Shown here in pieces: positions 53,815 through 64,000 of a DNA stretch of 64,000 bases (its first letter is position 1; each line of letters opens with the position of its first letter). The stretch covers positions 119,479,874-119,543,873 of the forward strand of contig OY757011.1 in assembly GCA_963580285.1 (NCBI GenBank), read 5' to 3'. The stretch comes from Lucinisca nassula (lineage: Eukaryota; Mollusca; Bivalvia; Lucinida; Lucinidae). The notes beneath the pieces were generated by a model that made no database searches, was not told where the DNA came from, and worked only from the letters and a program-made list of their open reading frames with translations. The position numbers and the translations under genes are program-made.

Positions 53815-54049
53815 TAGATTTGCAGACCTATATGATTTCATAATTTATTCATTAGAGCCAAGTTTTTCATCAAAACAATGTTATTTATCATTCTTAGAGA
53901 CATTCCCGCCCAGCTTGAACCCATTATATTTTGACGTGTGTAGGAATCACTGGGACAAAAATGAGTTGTGGCAGTGTAATTATTCCAGTTTAACCAATGA
54001 AATTATTAGATTTTTAGCTCATATTTGTGTGGAAAGTATTGCAGATTAC

Positions 54050-54080
<31 letters not shown>

Positions 54081-54800
54081 CGGCCGGTATGAGAAAGATC
54101 ACTTATGCTAATTAAAAATTGTCATATTTCTGCGACAGACAAAGATCGCGAGTACTCGTTAGAACCGTTTCTCAATGAGACGGTTCTAACGAGCACTCAG
54201 AATCTATTTACTATGTTGAAAATAATGTAAGTGCTTGTAGACCTCACTTTTCCCCAAATAATATTGGATATTCTCTCTGGAACTTTTTGATGTGATGTCA
54301 TCAACGGGTCTGAGACCTCAGATTGAAGATAAGGGGATTTTTCTTTTTGATTTTGGTTTGACGAGCCTCTCAAGGGTATTTCATATATAACGAACCGGTC
54401 GTGTTAATCAGAGTTGGGCAAAACCATAGTACCCGAAAAACACAAACATCAAAACAACAACAACGAAAAAACGAAAAAAAAAAAAAAACAAAAAAAAAAA
54501 AACACGTTCTTGCGTTGCGTAACTTGGTGTCTCTCTCACATGAAATCCAAACGAGGATGGAAACCATGGCAGTGCCGTAGAATGCAATAAGATATAATTT
54601 GCTATTATTTTTCTACTTGCACAGATTTGGATGCTCACTGTGCGGCCCACATCTATGGTGTGAGCAAGAATAAAGGTCCGTGGGGAATATAGTGTAAGTA
54701 TTCTTTCATAGACCAAAAACAGACATTTTTTCTAATAAAAAATCCTTATTTTTGCATCAAACCTATACAAATTATGAATGCTCGATAGACGGTTCTTTGA
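53815..54800. other. No gene recognised; D-type hairpin inside
   Basis: A D-type core hairpin (AGTACTCGTTAGAACCGTTT around CTCAATGAG) at 54150-54197, a C run plus (CA)n at 54050-54080, and a poly-A tract at 54474-54502. The remainder is unassigned. Confidence 0.5.
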
Positions 54801-54809
54801 GTACTTGTA

Positions 54810-56147
54810 CGAGGACTGTTCAAATATGAATGCAACTAAGCACATAAAAATGATTCCGTGATAGATTTCGATGAAAAATTTATTTTGTCCCCTCAAAGTA
54901 TTCCCCTTTAACAGATATACAAACTTTCAGTCTTCTGATCCAATCATTGAATGCATTTTGGTAGTCTTTTCGAGGTATACTATGAAGGCACTGGAATATT
55001 GCAGAACCGAGGTGTTTGCGCTGTACAAATTTCGACCAGAAAGGTATTTTTTCAGCCGCGGGAACAAAAAAAAGTCACCCGGGGCAAGGTCAGGGGAATA
55101 CGGGGGGTGAGGGAGTTCAACAACCTTTTCCTGCTTCAGATAGTCTTGCACAATGAACGCCTTGTGCGATGACGCATTGTCATGTAGCAATCTGACATTG
55201 GTCAAACCAGTTGCGGGTCTTCGTTCTTTGAAATATTTCTTCAATTTTCGAAGAACTTTATTCTTGTAAAACTTCGCATTTACAGATTTGCCTTTAGGCA
55301 CAGCAACCTGAATAGCAGGGCCCTGATTTGAAAAGAATATGGCATACATTACCTTCTTGACGCTCATGGTCCGCTTTGCAATGCATGGTCTTTTGCAATA
55401 CTTTGTTGCCCATATTTTGTTCTGAATCTTTCGTTTTGGCTAAAAAAGTGAACCCATGTCTCGTCACCTGTGACGACATTAGCGAAAGACCGTGCATTGT
55501 AATTTGGAAACTTTTTAAGCAACTTCTTGGCGCAGTGAACGCGTGTCTTTTTCTGCTCATCTGTCAACAGATGGGGAACCCATCTAGCACAGATCTTTCT
55601 CATTTTCAAATCCCGTTTCAGAATTGTATGAGCTGCTCCTAATGAGATGCCAACCATACTAGCTATTTGCCTAGTGGTGTATCGTGCATAGGTAGCAACT
55701 ATTTCTTTCACTCTAGCAACCATCTTGGCAAATGTTGCTCTTTTCTGCCGACGATCATATGGTGCATCTTCTGTTGAGCCTAGCACACAGCTGGATTTCT
55801 TACACTAACGAAAAACTGTCGGAAAAGACATTTCATTATGCCCATAAACCGAACATATTTCATCAAAAATGTCTTTGCACCGTATACCAAGAATACAACG
55901 ATTCTTAATATAGGACCGTATTTCAACGGCGTACTCTGACCTTCTTCCAACCATGTTTTGTATTAGTATACAAGAGTAGACAGTGTTAATCGAACAATAT
56001 ACATGGCTAAAGTGTACGGATTTTAACAGGTTTGGTATCAATGTATAGGTAAAATGTTTTTCTACGCTGTGATATTTATTTCCAGGTGATTTTCGCATTA
56101 GTGCATGAGAAAACGTTCTACTTGCATTCATATTTGAACAGTCCTCG
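54810..56147 (-). mobile_element. mariner transposon, 1338 bp, near-intact
   Basis: Perfect 26-bp terminal inverted repeats starting CGAGGACTGTTCAAATATGA, with TA on each side (54808-54809 and 56148-56149). Length and organisation are those of a mariner element with one transposase gene on the minus strand. It is inserted into a D2-type MITE: joining GAGTACTTG to TACCCACAATCTAGG restores the D core. Confidence 0.93.
54880..55954 (-). pseudogene. mariner transposase, one stop and two frameshifts
   Basis: Start ATG at 55954 (MVGRRSEYAVEIRSYIKN), stop TAA at 54880-54882; about 358 codons when gaps are allowed for, as in mariner transposases. The N-terminal region carries helix-turn-helix DNA-binding motifs, including TTRQIASMVGISLGAAHTIL. 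Then WVPHLLTDEQK, the catalytic motif VTGDETWVHFF (first Asp), LLHDNASSH (second Asp) and PPYSPDLAPGDFF (third Asp), with 34 residues between second and third: a DD34D enzyme. Lesions: in-frame TAG at 55805-55807 after FPTVFR; a 1-base deletion near 55441 just after WVHFF; a 1-base deletion near 55022 after GRNLYS. The catalytic residues are intact, so the copy is only recently dead. Confidence 0.92.
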
Positions 56148-56149
56148 TA

Positions 56150-56369
56150 CCCACAATCTAGGTTTGTTAGCAAAAATTAGGAAAATAATGTATATCCCTG
56201 TGAGACGGTTCTTCGAGTACTAGTACCCACAATCTAGGTTTGTTAGCAAAAATAAGGAAACGAATAAATATCCCTGTGACTACACTTTTCTCTGTATAAA
56301 ATGGGATTTAAAGGGGTATGCATTTCACGAACGCGTCGAAATAATGTCATGTACACCACTGCATATTTC
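56150..56369. mobile_element. D2-type MITE remnants around the mariner and fold-back insertions
   Basis: CCCACAATCTAGGTTTGTTA at 56150 and again at 56223, GAGACGGTTCTTCGAGTACT at 56200, then AAAATGGGATTTAAAGGGGT and CATTTCACGAACGCGTCGAA. Two overlapping D2 right halves. GCATATTTC at 56361-56369 is the left target copy of the giant fold-back element. Confidence 0.6.
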
Positions 56370-56479
56370 ACGAGTGTTAAGTTGGTTCCTTATTCCTTAT
56401 TCCTTGTTCCTTATTCCTTATTCCTTGTTCCTTATTCCTTATTCCTTGTTCCTTATTCCTTATTCCTTATTCCTTATTC

Positions 56480-58435
56480 GATTTTCAACTTCATAGTACT
56501 TTGCCACGCGGTGTAACAGAACATTTGCGTATGCCCTAATCATCATCATTTTTACTTCTAAGCATGATGGTATAGGTTTCGAAATCCAGCAGGTATCAAC
56601 GGCGAATAAGGAATAAGGAACAAATCCAAATTTTCCTTATACCTTATTCGATTTTCAACTTCATAGTACTTTGCCACGTGGTGTAACAGAACATTTGCGT
56701 ATGTCCTAATCATCATCATTTTTACTTCTAAGCATGATGGTATAGGTTTCGAATTCCAGCAGGTATCAACGGCGAATAAGGAATAAGGAACAAATCCAAA
56801 TTTTCCTTATTCCATATTCGATTTTCAACTTCACAGTACTTTGCCACGCGGTGTAACAGAACATTTGCGTATGTCCTAATCATTATCATTTTTACTTCTA
56901 AAAAATGATGGTATAGGTTTCAAAATCCAGCAAGTATCAACTGCGAATAAGGAATAAGGAACAAATCATCCAAATTTTCCTTATTCCTTATTCGATTTTC
57001 AACTTCATAGTACTTTGCCACGCGGTGTAACAGGACATTTGCGTATGTCCTAATCATCATCATTTTTACTTCTAAGCATGATGGTATAGGTTTCGAAATC
57101 AAGCAAGTATCAACTGCGAATAAGGAATAAGGAACAAATCTAAATTTTCCTTATTCCTTATTCGATTTTCAACTTCATTGTACTTTGCCACGCGGTGTAA
57201 CAGAACATTTGCGTATGTCCTAATCATCACCATTTTTACTTCTAAGCATGATGGTATAGGTTTCGAAATCCAGCAGGTATCAACGGCGAATAAGGAATAA
57301 GGAACAAATCCAAATTTTCCTTATTCCTTATTCGATTTTCAACTTCACAGTACTTTGCCACGCGGTGTAACAGAACATTTGCGTATGTCCTAATCATCAT
57401 CATTTTTACTTCTAAGCATGATGGTATAGGTTTCAAAATCCAGCAGATATAAACTGCGAAAAGGAATAAGGAACAAATCCAAATTTTCCTTATTCCTTAT
57501 TCGATTTTCAACTTCATAGTACTTTGCCACGCGGTGTAACAGGACATTTGCGTAAGTCCTAATCATCATCATTTTACTCCTAAGCATGATGGTATAGGTT
57601 TCGAAATCCAGCAAGTATCAACTGCGAATAAGGAATAAGGAACAAATCCAAATTTTCCTTATTCCTTATTCGATTAGGACATACGCAAATGTTCTGTTAC
57701 AGTACTTTGCCACGCGGTGTAACAGAACATTTGCGTATGTCCTAATCATCACCATTTTTACTTCTAAGCATGATGGTATAGGTTTCGAAATCCAGCAAGT
57801 ATCAACTGCGAATAAGGAATAAGGAACAAATCCAAATTTTCCTTATTCCTTATTCGATTTTCAACTTCACAGTACTTTGCCACGCGGTGTAACAGAACAT
57901 TAGCGTATGTCCTAATCATCATCATTTTTACTTCTAAGCATGATGGTATAGGTTTCGAAATCCAGCAGGTATCAACGGCGAATAAGGAACAAATCCAAAT
58001 TTTCCTTATTCCTTATTCGATTTTCAACTTCACAGTACTTTACCACGCGGTGTAACAGAACATTTGCGTATGTCCTAATCATCATCATTTTTACTTCTAA
58101 GCATGATGGTATAGGTTTCAAAATCCAGCAGATATAAACTGCGAATAAGGAATAAGGAACAAATCCAAATTTTCCTTATTCCTTATTCGATTTTCAACTT
58201 CATAGTACTTTGCCACGCGGTGTAACAGGACATTTGCGTATGTCCTAATCATCATCATTTTTACTTCTAAGCATGATGGTATAGGTTTCGAAATCCAGCA
58301 AGTATCAACTGCGAATAAGGAATAAGGAACAAATCCAAATTTTCCTTATTCCTTATTCGATTTTCAACTTCATAGTACTTTGCCACGCGGTGTAACAGAA
58401 CATTTGCGTATGTCCTAATCATCATCATTTTTACT
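56480..58435 (+). repeat. Left satellite arm, ~170-bp units
   Basis: The unit contains TACTTTGCCACGCGGTGTAA, CAGAACATTTGCGTATGTCC, TAATCATCATCATTTTTACT, GCATGATGGTATAGGTTTCG and GCGAATAAGGAATAAGGAAC. ATGATGG starts at 56564, 56734 and 56905 fix the period at 170-171 bp. A local micro-inversion is at 57672-57747. Confidence 0.92.
57672..57747. repeat. 30-bp micro-inversion hairpin in the array
   Basis: Arm 57672-57701 (GATTAGGACATACGCAAATG onward) is the exact complement of 57718-57747, with a 16-base loop GTACTTTGCCACGCGG. It replaces the normal TTTTCAACTTCA segment. Confidence 0.9.
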
Positions 58436-58466
58436 GGATTTCGAAACCTATACCATCATGCTTAGA

Positions 58467-61257
58467 AGTAAAAATGATGATGATTAGGACATACGCAAAT
58501 GTTCTGTTACACCGCGTGGCAAAGTACTATGAAGTTGAAAATCGAATAAGGAATAAGGAAAATTTGGATTTGTTCCTTATTCCTTATTCGCAGTTGATAC
58601 TTGCTGGATTTCGAAACCTATACCATCATGCTTAGGAGTAAAAATGATGATGATTAGGACAAACGCAAATGTCCTGTTACACCGCGTGGCAAAGTACTAT
58701 GAAGTTGAAAATCGAATAAGGAATAAGGAAAATTTGGATTTGTTCCTTATTCCTTTTCGCAGTTTATATCTGCTGGATTTTGAATCCTATACCATCATGC
58801 TTAGAAGTAAAAATGATGATGATTAAGACAAACGCAAATGTTCTGTTACACCGCGTGGCAAAGTACTGTGAAGTTGAAAATCGAATAATGAATAAGGAAA
58901 ATTTGGATTTGTTCCTTATTCCTTATTCGCCGTTGATACCTGCTGGATTTCGAAACCTATACAATCATGCTTAGAAGTAAAAATGATGATGATTAGGACA
59001 TACGCAAATGTTCTTTTACACCGCGTTGCAAAGTACTGTGAAGTTGAAAATCGAATAAGGAATAAGGAAAATTTAGATTTGTTCCTTATTCCTTATTCGC
59101 AGTTGATATTTGCTTGATTTCGAAACCTATACCATCATGCTTAGAAGTAAAAATGATGATGATTAGGACATACGCAAATGTTCTGTTACACCGCGTGGCA
59201 AAGTACTATGAAGTTGAAAATCGAATAAGGAATAAGGAAAATTTGGATTTGTTCCTTATTCCTTATTCGCAGTTGATACTTGCTGGATTTCGAAACCTAT
59301 ACCATCATGCTCAGAAGTAAAAATGATGATGATTAGGACATACGCAAATGTCCTGTTACACCGCGTGGCAAAGTACTATGAAGTTGAAAATCGAATAAGG
59401 AATAAGGAAAATTTGGATTTGTTCCTTATTCCTTATTCGCAGTTTATATCTGCTGGATTTTGAAACCTATACCATCATGCTTAGAAGTAAAAATGATGAT
59501 GATTAGGACATACGCAAATGTTCTGTTACACCGCGTGGCAAAGTACTGTGAAGTTGAAAATCGAATAAGGAATAAGGAAAATTTGGATTTGTTCCTTATT
59601 CGCCGTTGATACCTGCTGGATTTCGAAACCTATACCATCATGCTTAGAAGTAAAAATGATGATGATTAGGACATACGCTAATGTTCTGTTACACCGCGTG
59701 GCAAAGTACTGTGAAGTTGAAAATCGAATAAGGAATAAGGAAAATTTGGATTTGTTCCTTATTCCTTATTCGCAGTTGATACTTGCCTGATTTCGAAACC
59801 TATACCATCATGCTTAGAAGTAAAAATGATGATGATTAGGACATACGCAAATGTCCTGTTACACCGCGTGGCAAAGTACTGTGAAGTTGAAAATCGAATA
59901 AGGAATAAGGAAAATTTGGATTTGTTCCTTATTCCTTATTCGCCGTTGATACCTGCTGGATTTCGAAACCTATACCATCATGCTTAGAAGTAAAAATGAT
60001 GATGATTAGGACATACGCAAATGTTCTGTTACACCGCGTGGCAAAGCTCTATGAAGTTGAAAATCGAATAAGGAATAAGGAAAATTTGGATTTGTTCCTT
60101 ATTCCTTATTCGCCGTTGATACCTGCTGGATTTCGAAACCTATACCATCATGCTTAGAAGTAAAAATGATGATGATTAGGACATACGCAAATGTCCTGTT
60201 ACACCGCGTGACAAAGTACTATGAAGTTGAAAATCGAATAAGGAATAATGAAAATTTGGATTTGTTCCTTATTCCTTATTCGCAGTTTATATCTGCTGGA
60301 TTTTGAAACCTATACCATCATGCTTAGAAGTAAAAATGATGATGATTAGGACATACGCAAATGTTCTGTTACACCGCGTGGCAAAGTACTGTGAAGTTGA
60401 AAATCGAATAAGGAATAAGGAAAATTTGGATTTGTTCCTTATTCCTTATTCGCCGTTGATACCTGCTGGATTTCGAAACCTATACCATCATGCTTAGAAG
60501 TAAAAATGATGATGATTAGGATATACGCAAATGTTCTGTAAAACCGCTTGGCAAAGTACTATGAAGTTGAAAATCGAATAAGGAATAAGGAAAATTTGGA
60601 TTTGTTCCTTATTCCTTATTCGCAGTTGATACTTGCTGGATTTCGAAACCTATACCATCATGCTTAGAAATAAAAATGATGATGATTAGGACATACGCAA
60701 ATGTCCTGTTACACCGCGTGGCAAAGTACTATGAAGTTGAAAATCGAATACGGAATAAGGAAAATTTGGATTCGTTCTTTATTCCTTATTCGCAGTTTAT
60801 ATCTGCTGGATTTTGAAACCTATACCATCATGCTTAGAAGTAAAAATAATGATGATTAGGACATACGCAAATGTTCTGTTACACCGCGTGGCAAAGTACT
60901 GTGATGTTGAAAATCGAATAAGGAATAAGGAAAATTTGGATTTGTTCCTTATTCCTTATTCGCCGTTGTTACCTGCTGGATTTCGAAACCTATACCATCA
61001 TGCTTAGAAGTAAAAATGATGATGATTAGGACATACACAAATGTTCTGTTACACCGCGTGGCAAAGTACTATGAAGTTGAAAATCGAATAAGGAATAAGG
61101 AAAATTTGGATTTGTTCCTTATTCCTTATTCGCCGTTGATACCTGCTGGATTTCGAAACCTATACCATCATGCTTAGAAGTAAAAATGATGATGATTAGG
61201 ACATACGCAAATGTTCTGTTACACCGCGTGGCAAAGTACTATGAAGTTGAAAATCGA
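58467..61257 (-). repeat. Right satellite arm, ~170-bp units, inverted
   Basis: The same unit as the left arm, in reverse complement, about 17 copies. Unit variants include a GCAGTTGATACTTGC versus GCCGTTGATACCTGC class and a TTTATATCTGC class; runs of variants occur in an order that mirrors part of the left arm. Confidence 0.92.
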
Positions 61258-61559
61258 ACAAGGAATAAGGAATAAGGAATAAGGAACAAGGAATAAGGAA
61301 TAAGGAATAAGGAATAAGGAACAAGGAATAAGGAATAAGGAATAAGGAACAAGGAATAAGGAATAAGGAATAAGGAACCAACTTAACACTCGTGCATATT
61401 TCACTTTTCTCGGTTAACCGTGATACAATTTGTGACACGGATTTTTTTAGTCATGTGAGGACTGTTTTTGAAGGGCATTCACTGTCCAGATTGTGGGTAA
61501 GCATTAGAAACTAAGTGATTTTGAGAAAGAAGTAAATAAGCATGTAAACATACTCATTT

Positions 61560-61855
61560 CAAATGGCATTCTCTTTATCATTACGAAAACACACCCGTGT
61601 GATATAGTGTTCTCTTTCATACCTCCAAACTGGCTACTTTTCCGGTGAAAATTTGTGATTTCTTTCTTATTTCACTTCAAACATAGGTTGTGGGTGCTCG
61701 TTAGAACTGCCTCATTGAGGTGGTTCTAATGAGTACCCACAATCTATGTCTAGGAGAAATAAGCAACATAATGTATACCCCTGTAAACCCCGGTTTTCTC
61801 AATACAAACTGTGGTTTAGACGGGTGTTCATTTCACGGACATGTTATCATAATGT
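61560..61855. mobile_element. D2 palindromic MITE, inverted orientation
   Basis: Left end TTACGAAAACACACCCGTGT; AAACATAGGTTGTGGGTGCT; core GTTAGAACTGCCTCATTGAG; arm TGTAAACCCCGGTTTTCTCA; right end CACGGACATGTTATCATAAT. Confidence 0.8.
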
Positions 61856-62040
61856 TCTTGGAATAAAAAGTACATGACAAAACAATCGAAGCAAGTCCAT
61901 GCACATGTTCGCAGATAATCCATTTGTTTTATTCGGATTTATTGGATTATTATTCAGCAAAAGAGCTGAATATGACATACCCATTGAAACAACGATAGAT
62001 GATTTTGTACGTCTGAGAAAAAGTACCTTTCACACCAGAT

Positions 62041-62250
62041 AAGGGGAATGGATACACCTTCAAGGGAGGCAACTCTTGCAAAATTATTTTTGTCTCTCAT
62101 GTCAATAGGGGTCTACTCTTAAAGAAAATTTGGTCTTTGGAGTAAATTCTTTCCTTCAAGAGTCGACCCCTTTTTCAGTGGGACAGGGCTTTTAAAAAAG
62201 CGAACAGGAAGTCCTGAAAGTTGTCTTCCTTTGAAAAATGACGGAAAAAT
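62041..62250. mobile_element. E MITE, right end lost
   Basis: Left end AAGGGGAATGGATACACCTT. The hairpin TCTACTCTTAAAGAAAATTT and its partner are degenerate. The right inverted end is missing after TTTGAAAAATGACGGAAAAA. Confidence 0.7.
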
Positions 62251-62346
62251 CGATAACATTTGCCGAAATGCTCGAATCTAAAAACATAAATAATGGTAAA
62301 AAAAATAAAATAAAATAAATTAAATAAAATAATAAAAATAACCAGT

Positions 62347-63455
62347 GCTTCAGCTGAAGTGCACGACCCGCCGGATGCTTTTAGCTTTATGAGTGTTACC
62401 ATATATGGGTATGGCGGCTATTTTGGTCATGTGACCTGGACCTAAAACGGTTCCCCCAATAACTGCGCCTTATCGTAAGGAGCAATATATCTTATACTTT
62501 AGTACTGTATTCTGAATCGTTTGCAGGATAAAATGAATTCTCACTTTTCCAATACAAAAGCATATGTGTCAAAGTTTGACCTAGGCACGAAGAAGGTCAA
62601 AGTCAACCCAGGGTCACAATTTAGCAATTTATGATGGGCCTACATCCCAGATGCTATTTATCAAGTTTCGTGGAAATCTGCCCAGTGGTTCTGGAGAAGG
62701 GTCTTTACCATATATTGCTTGGCGGCCATTTTGGTCATGTGACCTGGACCCCATGATCAAACTTTGGTTTCCCCCATCCAGTAGAGGCTCCATATGAAAT
62801 TTGACTTCAATCGGCCCAACGGTTTCCGAGGAGAAGCAGTTCGAAAATTTTCACATTTTTCGCCTCGGCGAGGCTATACTAAATGGAATGTAATATTTCG
62901 CAAGTTCATTGGTTAGATCTCATTGATATCTATATGTATGTCAAAAATTGTTTAAATATTCCAAGCGGTTAAGTCACTATCACCAATTTTCACAAACGGG
63001 TTACGGACCGTACATACACACAGACCATATATGGCTTGGCGGCCATTTTGGTCATGTGACCTAGACCCCATGAGCAAATTTTGGTTCCCCCAATCCCATA
63101 GAGGCTTCATATGAAATTTGACTTCAATCGGCCCAACGGTTTCCGAGGAGAAGCAGTTCGAAAATTTTCACACTTTTCGCCTCGGCGAGGTTATACTAAA
63201 TGGAATGTAATATTTGGCAAGTTCATTGGTCAGATCTCGTTGATATCTATCAGTATGCCAAAAATTGTTTAAATATTCCAAGCGGTTAAGTCACTATCAC
63301 CAATTTTCACAAACGGGATACGCCGGGACGGACGGACAGACTGACAGACTGACAGAATGACAGAATGACCGATTGACAGAATGACCCGGTGATTTTAGGG
63401 CACTCTTAGAAATCAACCGACTTCAGTCGGTTGCTTTTTTCTGCAGGTCGTGCAA
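62347..63455 (+). mobile_element. K element 2, Helentron-like non-autonomous
   Basis: Collinear with 15624-16717: GCTTCAGCTGAAGTGCACGA at the left; direct repeats from ACCATATAT at 62399, 62708 and 63024; a GGACGGACAGACTGACAGAC run; 3' hairpin CCGACTTCAGTCGG; end CAGGTCGTGCA. It differs from copy 1 by small indels and a longer GACAGAATGAC run. Confidence 0.65.
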
Positions 63456-64000
63456 TCCGGCCCAATGTTTGTGATTTCTATACATGTACAAAACCAGTCG
63501 TGCAGATTTAATCATTTTGTTTTCCACACGTTCTACAAACAAACTTATGTCAATCATATGAAAAGTGTACCTTAAAGTATAACAAGATCTGTCACAAGAC
63601 AGGGTAGCTCGCCTACACCGTAGTTAGTTCAACAGCTTTCCTTTTCTTTCGGGCAAACGGGCTAAAATGCGAGTTATTCTCAATGAAGGGTCAAATTAAA
63701 GGCTCGAAAACGTCCCAAAATAGAAGTGAAGGCAATGATCAGGACTCGATACAAGTATTTTTTAACTCACAGCTCCCGGCAGTGACACCAAAGGGAAAGA
63801 AACAAAAACATAAAATTACTAGACCCTAATGGAAACATCAATAGCGGAAAGCCAAAAGGATAGTTACTTTCCCACAAAATGGCCAACTGGCTATCCAAAA
63901 CAAAATAATGTAAGCGAAACACGCACTCAAAGACAAACCATAACAAAAATAAACCGCGACAGAAGAACCCCCCCCCCAAAAATTGCACTTTGGGTGGGTG
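63456..64000. other. Unassigned; possible repeat from about 63640
   Basis: No gene recognised. From about 63760 the sequence (CACAGCTCCCGGCAGTGACA, AAAGGGAAAGAAACAAAAAC, ACTAGACCCTAATGGAAACA) has the look of a dispersed repeat, but there is no second copy in the window to define it. Confidence 0.35.

Larger units (their letters stand above)
56370..61393. mobile_element. Giant satellite fold-back element, 5.0 kb, 9-bp TSD
   Basis: Seen: the ends are exact inverted repeats (ACGAGTGTTAAGTTGGTTCC at the left, its complement at the right) and GCATATTTC flanks both sides (56361-56369 and 61394-61402). Each end runs into a TTCCTTATTCCTTGTTCC tandem (56386-56479; complement 61258-61380) and then into a ~170-bp satellite. 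The satellite is in one orientation to 58435 and in the opposite orientation from 58467, around a 31-base spacer. About 12 units lie left and 17 right. Known: fold-back elements of Drosophila and plants have long inverted ends built of tandem repeats and 9-bp duplications, and are related to Mutator-like transposons. Inferred: this is a non-autonomous fold-back/MULE-type element. There is no transposase; single-unit open frames are satellite artefacts because 170 is not a multiple of three. Confidence 0.85.

Noticed and set aside
54408..54716. Phe-rich minus-strand frame
   Set aside because: Mostly a translated poly-A tract; no domain or splice support.
56519..61230. Series of similar ~60-70-residue frames in the satellite array (for example 60303-60497)
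   Set aside because: They repeat with the 170-bp unit, which is not a multiple of three, so the frame is lost at each unit. They come from the satellite sequence and not from a gene family.
1..64000. CRISPR arrays, bacterial promoters, ribosome binding sites and operons
   Set aside because: The regular repeats are satellites and SINEs without CRISPR geometry, and the sequence is eukaryotic, so bacterial signals are not expected.

Overview
This is a 64-kb stretch of eukaryotic, almost certainly bivalve-mollusc, genomic DNA. It is AT-rich and non-coding, and it is packed with short interspersed and fold-back repeats of kinds typical of bivalves: tRNA-derived SINEs with (CAAA)n or (CTCA)n tails, palindromic MITEs, elements with ~165-bp and ~315-bp tandem cores, and GGAC/GACA microsatellite tails. 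No complete host gene, rRNA or tRNA gene, operon or CRISPR array is visible. The species cannot be fixed from sequence alone; a heterodont clam is a guess.

The only host-gene candidates are two single exons, both on the minus strand. One is a 256-nt internal exon at 14219-14474 with good acceptor and donor signals and a Lys/Ser-rich C-terminal half. The other is a first coding exon at 44353-44509 that encodes a signal peptide and ends at a GTAAGT donor.

Repeat families, lettered here for reference. SINE-A: ~300 bp, (CAAA)n tail, about 25 copies, often 5'-truncated, with 7-17-bp target-site duplications (TSDs). SINE-B: tRNA-derived with A and B boxes. SINE-C: tRNA-derived with a CTCA tail. 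The three share a 3' module. D1/D2: ~250-bp palindromic MITEs with a GGCGGTTCTAACGAGTACCC core. E and G: TTAA-flanked, piggyBac-like MITEs. F: 235-bp MITE with ATTT/AAAT TSDs. H: MITE ending CCAGTTGTTCAAA. I: TA-flanked CAGT-ended pogo/Tigger-like elements. J: CCCAGCGGG-ended ACGT-rich MITE. K: Helentron-like elements with a 3' hairpin. L: a paired ~470-bp element. Recognisable protein remnants are one mariner transposase pseudogene (54880-55954) and two LINE C-terminal fragments (1760-2426 and 47383-48118).

Layout. 0-15 kb: SINEs, MITEs, a LINE remnant and the first exon candidate. 15-34 kb: Helentron-like K1, dense SINE-A and D1, and a triple-nested fold-back at 27.1-28.1 kb. 34-39 kb: a 575-bp tandem array, an F MITE and a ~165-bp tandem-core element. 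39-54 kb: mixed MITEs, the second exon candidate, a LINE remnant and a three-deep SINE nest holding a hammerhead ribozyme at 52740-52785. 54.8-56.1 kb: mariner. 56.4-61.4 kb: a 5-kb inverted array of a 170-bp satellite that has its own perfect terminal inverted repeat and 9-bp TSD, so it behaves as one giant fold-back transposon. 61.4-64 kb: MITEs, K2 and unassigned DNA.

The two most notable items are the 5-kb satellite fold-back element and the hammerhead ribozyme inside a SINE. Insertions within insertions, marked by TSDs, give a readable relative chronology at several places.
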